From NCBI GenBank assembly GCA_964370115.1, contig CAYJIA010000040.1, forward strand, positions 1 to 19,595: 19,595 nucleotides of DNA, read 5' to 3'. The DNA is from SIG603 sp964370115 (GTDB lineage: Bacteria; Bacillota; Clostridia; Oscillospirales; Acutalibacteraceae). The notes beneath the pieces were generated by a model, which saw only the letters and a program-made list of their open reading frames with translations, searched no databases and was not told the origin of the DNA. The translations under genes were made by a program, and so were the position numbers. Shown in pieces: positions 15,327 through 19,595 of this stretch (position 1 is the stretch's first letter; every line of letters begins with the position of its first letter).

Positions 15327-16181
15327 CTAAACTTTCTTGTCAAAGTGGGTGCGCCTTTTTGTGGAGAGCCTAAACATTTCTTTCATAGAGTATAAATCAT
15401 CTTGATTTATATACTCTCGAAGTTTGGACAAATTATCTATGAAGCTGTCGATATTTTGACATAATATATCTTTGTTAAGGCTAAAAAGCTCGCTCCACAA
15501 ATGTTCGTCTATTTTTGCAATTCTCGTCAAATCTCTAAAGCTGTCGCCAGAATATGAGGACAAGTTCATGTTGTCGTTTGTGGTCATAAGGCTCACTGCA
15601 ATGGCGTGGGTGAGCTGGCTTAAATATCCGACCATTTCGTCATGCTCTCTTAAAGACAAGGTGCTAATAGTGGAAAAACCTAGGGTTTTAGCCATATCTG
15701 TTATAAGTTCCTTTGCTGTTTGTGAGTTTTCTGCGGTGGGGGTCAAAATAAAGTTGCCGTCGGTGAAAATTTTGCTGTCGGCATTTTTTATTCCCAACAC
15801 CTCTTTTCCTCGCATTGGGTGGGCAGAGTAAAATTCTACGCCATAAGGCTTGGTTATTTCCTGTACGGCATTAACTACATTTTGCTTTACTCCGCATACA
15901 TCTGTTATGAGGGCGTTTTTGTTTATGTGACAAATATTTTCTTTGACCCAGTTAATGAGCGTAGAGGGGTAAAGGCAAAGTACCACTATGTCAGATTTTT
16001 TTAAAAAATCCTCATAATTTTCTACGGCGCCGTCTTTTATATAATTATTTTCTATGGCAAAATCTATGCTCTCTTTGTTTATGTCAATGCCATACACGGT
16101 GTTGCCAGCCTGTGTGAGAGCCATGGCATAGCTTCCGCCTAGTAGCCCTGTTCCGACTATGGTAATAGTTTTATTTGTCAT
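15327..16181 (-). CDS. tyrA: Prephenate dehydrogenase
   Basis: This enzyme oxidises and decarboxylates prephenate to 4-hydroxyphenylpyruvate with NAD(P)+, the tyrosine branch of aromatic synthesis. The open frame extends to a TTG at 16193, but that TTG overlaps a GGAGGA ribosome binding site (16186-16191). The ATG at 16179-16181 is the likely start, giving 284 residues. A Rossmann fold begins with GTGLLGG (10-16) and D33. The substrate site has SAHPMRGKE (H121) and the C-terminal helical dimer domain has YLSQLTHAIA (H192) and SGDSFRDLTRIA. There is no fused chorismate mutase or ACT domain, so feedback by tyrosine through ACT is absent. It stands alone with its own promoter. Confidence 0.92.
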   Translation of the reverse strand: MTNKTITIVGTGLLGGSYAMALTQAGNTVYGIDINKESIDFAIENNYIKDGAVENYEDFLKKSDIVVLCLYPSTLINWVKENICHINKNALITDVCGVKQNVVNAVQEITKPYGVEFYSAHPMRGKEVLGIKNADSKIFTDGNFILTPTAENSQTAKELITDMAKTLGFSTISTLSLREHDEMVGYLSQLTHAIAVSLMTTNDNMNLSSYSGDSFRDLTRIAKIDEHLWSELFSLNKDILCQNIDSFIDNLSKLREYINQDDLYSMKEMFRLSTKRRTHFDKKV

Positions 16182-16210
16182 TTTGTCCTCCAATTTTTCT
16201 GATTTGTGTT

Positions 16211-16240
16211 ATTATAACAAGATTTCAGCCAAAATTTCAA
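16211..16240 (-). promoter_or_regulatory. Promoter of tyrA
   Basis: On the minus strand TTGAAA (complement of 16235-16240), an 18-base spacer and TATAAT (complement of 16211-16216) with a preceding TGT, an extended -10. Confidence 0.75.
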
Positions 16241-16276
16241 GCAAAATAAAATATATTTAAAAGTCGTAAAAAACTA

Positions 16277-16305
16277 TTGATTTATTAAAAATTATGTGTT
16301 ATACT
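16277..16305 (+). promoter_or_regulatory. Promoter of the symporter gene
   Basis: TTGATT (16277-16282), a 17-base spacer and TATACT (16300-16305), with TGT just before the -10. It is divergent from the tyrA promoter; the two -35 boxes are 36 bases apart. Confidence 0.75.
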
Positions 16306-16310
16306 ATAAG

Positions 16311-16358
16311 CACGCTTTAACGAATAAAAGCATAAAAGCATAAAAGCTTTAAAGTGCG
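16311..16358 (+). other. Symporter leader: hairpin with three tandem 8-bp repeats
   Basis: The leader starts near the predicted transcription start. CTTTAA (16315-16320) can pair with TTAAAG (16349-16354), with flanking partial pairs GCA/TGC. The loop holds three perfect head-to-tail copies of ATAAAAGC (16324-16347). This may be a regulatory leader or simple slippage-prone DNA. Confidence 0.5.
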
Positions 16359-16375
16359 AAACAAGGAGAGTTATT

Positions 16376-17854
16376 ATGGACACACAGATTACAATTATCA
16401 TAGTGATTGCGTTATATGGCATTTTGATGCTTGCAATTGCGCTTATGCACTCGAAGTCTTCGTCAGGCATGGCGAGCTTTACAGTTGGGGGAAGAAACGC
16501 CGGCGCGTGGATTTCTGCGCTTAGCTACGGTACTTCGTATTTTTCTGCGGTAATGTTCATAGGATATTCAGGCGGAAGTGGTTGGAACTTTGGTCTTTGG
16601 AGTGTGCTTGTAGGCCTTGGAAATGCAATATTTGGCTCGCTTCTTGCGTGGCTGGTGCTTGCAAATAAGACAAGGGAAATCACAAAAAAACACAAGATTA
16701 AATCCATGCCACAGCTTTTTGAACATAAGTTTAACAGCTCTGCAATGAGGCTGTTCTCATGTCTTGTAATATTTATATTTTTAACACCGTACTCGGCGTC
16801 GGTTTACAAAGGTCTTACAAGTGTTTGTACCGTTATTTTAGGAATAGATGAGACCGTTTGTATGGTGATAATCGCCATAGCAAGCGCGTTGCTCATAGTC
16901 CTTGGCGGATACACAGCAATGCTCAAGGCAGACTTTGTGCAAGGTTTTGTGATGATAATAGGCGTTGTGGTGCTAGTTGCACTTGTTGTGATGTCGCCTC
17001 AAGTAGGTGGACTTGCAAACGGCGTAGGCAACATGATAGAGTACATGAACGAAAACCAAATGGCTCCGCTTTCTAATCAAAGTTTTATATCGCTAATATC
17101 TCTTGTTCTAATGACAAGTTTTGGCACATGGGGACTGCCTCAAATGGTGCATAAATACTATGGAATTAAAGACAAAAAAGAGGTAAAAAGAGGCGTTGTA
17201 ATATCAACTGTATTTGCATTTGTAATTGCAGGTGGCGGATACTTTATAGGCTCTTTGTCGCACCTTTTCTTTGGCTCTGCTTTGCCCGAGGGCGGAACAG
17301 ACTACCTAGTGCCAAACATGCTACAAATGGCAGGGCTGCCAGATATTTTAGTAGGAGTCATCCTAGTGCTTTTAATTTCTGCGTCGGTATCGACCTTGTC
17401 GGGAATTAGCCTTACAGCCTGTTCTACACTTGTAATGGATTTTGTTAAAAAGACTTTTGCACCAAATATGGAAAGCAAGAAAACCGCAAATTTAACAAGA
17501 CTGTTTTGCCTTTTATTTGTTGGACTAAGCTTTATAATAGCAGTGAGCGACACATCTATTATTGCCTTAATGTCCTACTCTTGGGGTATAATTTCGGGTT
17601 CGTTCTTGGCTCCTTACGTGCTAACTCTTCACTGGAAAGGCATAAACAAGGCAGGTGCATGGGCAGGAATGATTACAGGGTTTATGGTGGCGTTTGTGCC
17701 AGCAGCTGCAAGCGGATTTACAACGTCTAACGGACCTTTGTTTGCGTGTATTGCAATGGCAAGCTCTTTTGCATCGTCAATTGTAGTGAGCATGATAGCT
17801 AATGCAGTGAGCGTAAAAGCGGGTAAAAAAGTATATGCCAAAAACGAAAATTAG
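16376..17854 (+). CDS. Sodium:solute symporter (SSS family)
   Basis: This 492-residue protein of the inner membrane is hydrophobic along its length, with about 13 membrane segments. It belongs to the SSS family (PutP/PanF-like), which couples uptake of an organic solute to sodium entry. Supporting signs are the early FTVGGRNAGAWISALSYG stretch (35-52), a small-residue-rich second helix, GGYTAMLKADFVQG (177-190) as in the family's conserved core, and ISASVSTLSG, which carries the serine/threonine sodium site. AAGGAG (16363-16368) precedes the ATG by seven bases. The solute cannot be assigned; proline, pantothenate and sialic acid carriers belong to the same family. It has its own promoter and a strong terminator. 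Confidence 0.9.
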   Translation: MDTQITIIIVIALYGILMLAIALMHSKSSSGMASFTVGGRNAGAWISALSYGTSYFSAVMFIGYSGGSGWNFGLWSVLVGLGNAIFGSLLAWLVLANKTREITKKHKIKSMPQLFEHKFNSSAMRLFSCLVIFIFLTPYSASVYKGLTSVCTVILGIDETVCMVIIAIASALLIVLGGYTAMLKADFVQGFVMIIGVVVLVALVVMSPQVGGLANGVGNMIEYMNENQMAPLSNQSFISLISLVLMTSFGTWGLPQMVHKYYGIKDKKEVKRGVVISTVFAFVIAGGGYFIGSLSHLFFGSALPEGGTDYLVPNMLQMAGLPDILVGVILVLLISASVSTLSGISLTACSTLVMDFVKKTFAPNMESKKTANLTRLFCLLFVGLSFIIAVSDTSIIALMSYSWGIISGSFLAPYVLTLHWKGINKAGAWAGMITGFMVAFVPAAASGFTTSNGPLFACIAMASSFASSIVVSMIANAVSVKAGKKVYAKNEN

Positions 17855-17904
17855 GAAATTTAACAAAAAATTAATAGTACACTTGAAAGTTTTATGTTAA
17901 AATG

Positions 17905-17944
17905 AGCTGTCAGAGATTGTTAAACAGTCTTTGACAGCTTTTTT
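17905..17944 (+). terminator. Strong terminator between symporter and FAD gene
   Basis: 17905-17920 pairs with 17924-17939 over 16 bp (two G-U pairs as RNA) around a TAA loop, followed by six T residues. Both imperfect pairs are G-U only on the plus strand. It terminates the symporter transcript, or acts as a leader attenuator for the next gene. Confidence 0.9.
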
Positions 17945-17981
17945 GAAAAATTTGATTAAAACTTTTATAGGAGGACAAATA

Positions 17982-19376
17982 ATGAACTGCGATATACTTA
18001 TAGTGGGTGCAGGGCCTGCGGGAATTTTTACGGCGTTTGAAATTGTTAGAAACAACAAAAATAAAAAAGTAATATTACTTGAAAAAGGAAGACCGATAGG
18101 GGAGAGATACTGCCCAAAAATTAAGACAAAAAAATGTGTAAACTGCAAGCCATATTGCCATATAACAACTGGTTTTTCTGGTGCAGGTGCTTTTTCTGAC
18201 GGAAAACTTTCGCTAAGCCCCGAAGTAGGCGGAGATTTGCCAATGTTGATAGGTGAAGAAAAAACCGAGGAACTAATAAAATACACAGACGATATTTACC
18301 TAGAGTTTGGTGCAGACACCAAGGTAGAGGGCGTGGGCGAAAATGAAAAAATTAAAGAGATAAGAAAAAAAGCAATACAGGCAGGACTTAAACTAGTCGA
18401 CTGTCCGATAAGACATTTGGGAACCGAAAAGGCACAGGAAATATACGGCAAAATTCAAGAATATTTGATACAAAACGGCGTGGAAATAATCTTTGGTGCA
18501 AGATGTGACGACCTTATTTTAGAAAACGAAGTATGTAAGGGCGTAAAAGTAACCGCTAAAAACGAGAGTTTTGAAATTTTTTCTAAAAAAACCGTCATTG
18601 CAACAGGCAGAAAAGGCGCAGATTGGCTAGAAAACCTATGTAGAACCCACAAAATAATGCATCAACCCGGAACAGTCGATATAGGTGTGAGGGTAGAAGT
18701 AAGAAATGAGATAATGGAAGAGGTAAACAATGTGCTTTATGAGTCAAAGCTGATTGGATACCCAAAACCATTTAAAAACAAGGTGAGGACTTTCTGCCAA
18801 AATCCTGGCGGATTTGTAAGCCAAGAAAACTACGACAACGATTTAGCCGTTGTAAACGGGCATTCATATAAAGAATTAAAGTCGGGCAACACAAACCTTG
18901 CAATACTTTGCTCTCATAATTTTACAGAGCCTTTTAATCAACCTATAGCCTACGCACAAAAAATAGGCGAGCTTACAAATATGCTTGCAAGCGGTTCTAT
19001 ACTAGTGCAAAGGTACGGCGATATATTAGACGGCAAAAGAACATGGCAAAAAGAGCTTGCAAACTCAAATGTAAGGCCAAGTCTGCCAGACGCCGTTGCG
19101 GGCGACATTAGCTCTGCAATGCCGTATAGGGCGATGATGAACATAATAAACTTTATTCAAGCGGTAGACCATGTAGTGCCTGGTTTTGCATCAATAGAAA
19201 CCTTGTTGTATTCACCAGAGCTAAAGTTTTATAGCAACAAGGTGAAAATGGACGAAGACTTTAACACAAACATAGAAAATCTTCACTGTCTAGGCGACTC
19301 AAGTGGATGGACAAGAGGCCTGATGATGGCGTCTGTAATGGGAGTTTTGATGGGGAAGAAAATAGTTAATAGTTAA
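17982..19376 (+). CDS. FAD-dependent dehydrogenase, COG2509-type
   Basis: This 464-residue flavoprotein of an uncharacterised but widespread family probably acts in the cytosol. The open frame extends up to a TTG at 17931, but that stretch is the terminator hairpin. AGGAGG at 17969-17974 places the start at ATG 17982. The N-terminus is a dinucleotide fold VGAGPAGIFTAFE (8-20). A cysteine group follows (C44, C52, C55, C59; spacing C-x7-C-x2-C-x3-C), then GFSGAGAFSDGKLSLSP (64-80). The C-terminal FAD contact is LGDSSGWTRGLMMASVMG. The last residues IVNS and the TAA are encoded by the start of repeat element G. No clear promoter lies between the upstream terminator and this gene. The exact reaction is unknown. 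Confidence 0.88.
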   Translation: MNCDILIVGAGPAGIFTAFEIVRNNKNKKVILLEKGRPIGERYCPKIKTKKCVNCKPYCHITTGFSGAGAFSDGKLSLSPEVGGDLPMLIGEEKTEELIKYTDDIYLEFGADTKVEGVGENEKIKEIRKKAIQAGLKLVDCPIRHLGTEKAQEIYGKIQEYLIQNGVEIIFGARCDDLILENEVCKGVKVTAKNESFEIFSKKTVIATGRKGADWLENLCRTHKIMHQPGTVDIGVRVEVRNEIMEEVNNVLYESKLIGYPKPFKNKVRTFCQNPGGFVSQENYDNDLAVVNGHSYKELKSGNTNLAILCSHNFTEPFNQPIAYAQKIGELTNMLASGSILVQRYGDILDGKRTWQKELANSNVRPSLPDAVAGDISSAMPYRAMMNIINFIQAVDHVVPGFASIETLLYSPELKFYSNKVKMDEDFNTNIENLHCLGDSSGWTRGLMMASVMGVLMGKKIVNS

Positions 19377-19595
19377 TAATTAATAATGAATAATTAATAA
19401 TTGAGGTGAAAACGCAAGCGTTTTTTTGATTAAAAGTTTTAATCAAATTTTTACAAAAATTTGCGGTTTCAAAAGGCAGAGCCTTTGGTGTTTTCCTCTT
19501 TTTAGTGAAGAGTGAAGAGTTTTGGTGAAATGCTTCGCATTTTTTTGATTAAAAGTTTTTTAGGCGAGGCAAGAGCAGAGCCCTTGCCCTACGTT
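19362..19595. repeat. Modular palindromic elements, copy G (compound, runs off the window)
   Basis: This stretch starts within the end of the FAD gene with AATAGTTAATAGTTAATAAT, then AAAACGC-aa-GCGTTTT (19409-19424), and a perfect palindrome TTGATTAAAA-g-TTTTAATCAA (19426-19446). Next come hairpin AAAGGC-aga-GCCTTT (19472-19486), a tandem AGTGAAG unit (19504-19517), and a second core unit: GGTGAAATGC-ttc-GCATTT then T-run and GATTAAAAG (19523-19555). The final bases form another hairpin GGCAAG...CTTGCC. No gene is present; two or more elements appear nested or joined. Confidence 0.75.

Noticed and set aside
17898..17903. Extended -10 (TGT-TAAAAT) as a promoter for the FAD gene
   Set aside because: No -35 at proper spacing, and the transcript would start within the left arm of the strong terminator.
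17931..17981. N-terminal extension of the FAD protein from a TTG
   Set aside because: The stretch is the terminator 3' arm and T-run, and the AGGAGG at 17969 serves the ATG at 17982.
19404..19555. Possible CRISPR-like repeats
   Set aside because: Only two core units of unequal sequence, with AT-rich hairpin DNA between; no regular spacers and no cas genes.

Overview
The window looks like chromosomal DNA from a low-GC, Gram-positive-type anaerobe (Firmicutes, probably an uncultured gut or rumen Clostridia). The evidence is strong AGGAGG-type ribosome binding sites throughout, AT-rich intergenic DNA, canonical TTGACA/TATAAT promoters, and family choices such as the long Prs, the COG2509-type flavoprotein and a CsoR-controlled metal ATPase. 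The species cannot be named from the sequence. No rRNA, tRNA, CRISPR array, transposase or phage gene was seen. Bases 1-53 hold no recognisable feature.

Layout. Bases 54-3306 (minus strand) encode an FtsX/MacB-type ABC permease, its ATPase, and a sugar-transfer-type ATP-grasp protein. Bases 3307-3823 are non-coding and unusually structured: a palindromic repeat element, then a duplicated terminator that brackets a candidate three-way-junction RNA. Bases 3824-7143 (minus) encode a long ribose-phosphate pyrophosphokinase and, upstream of it, a GH42 beta-galactosidase. Bases 7144-7464 are a divergent intergenic region with a repeat element and a clear promoter. Bases 7465-9523 (plus) are cysE-cysS. 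Bases 9630-11822 (minus) are csoR and a P1B-type metal ATPase behind an operator/promoter. Bases 12055-15234 (minus) are a nucleoside-salvage operon, udp-deoD-cdd-deoB, with its own promoter and terminator. Bases 15327-16181 (minus) encode a prephenate dehydrogenase, divergent from a sodium/solute symporter (16376-17854, plus). A strong terminator and a COG2509-type FAD protein (17982-19376) follow, and the window ends in repeat DNA.

How genes work together. Udp and DeoD split nucleosides to base plus (deoxy)ribose-1-phosphate, Cdd turns cytidine into uridine for Udp, and DeoB converts pentose-1-phosphate to pentose-5-phosphate, which Prs can turn into PRPP. CysE starts cysteine synthesis and CysS charges tRNA with cysteine. 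CsoR probably represses its own operon with the metal pump.

Most notable non-coding content. (1) A family of about 110-120 bp modular palindromic elements recurs in at least five intergenic places, in both orientations, with compensatory changes in its hairpins. Its ends abut or supply the stop codons of four genes. (2) A candidate structured RNA lies at 3607-3744, where both imperfect base pairs become G-U pairs only on the minus strand, and it sits inside a duplicated terminator. Four open frames appear to have wrong (too early) starts; corrected starts are given for the ABC permease, udp, tyrA and the FAD protein.
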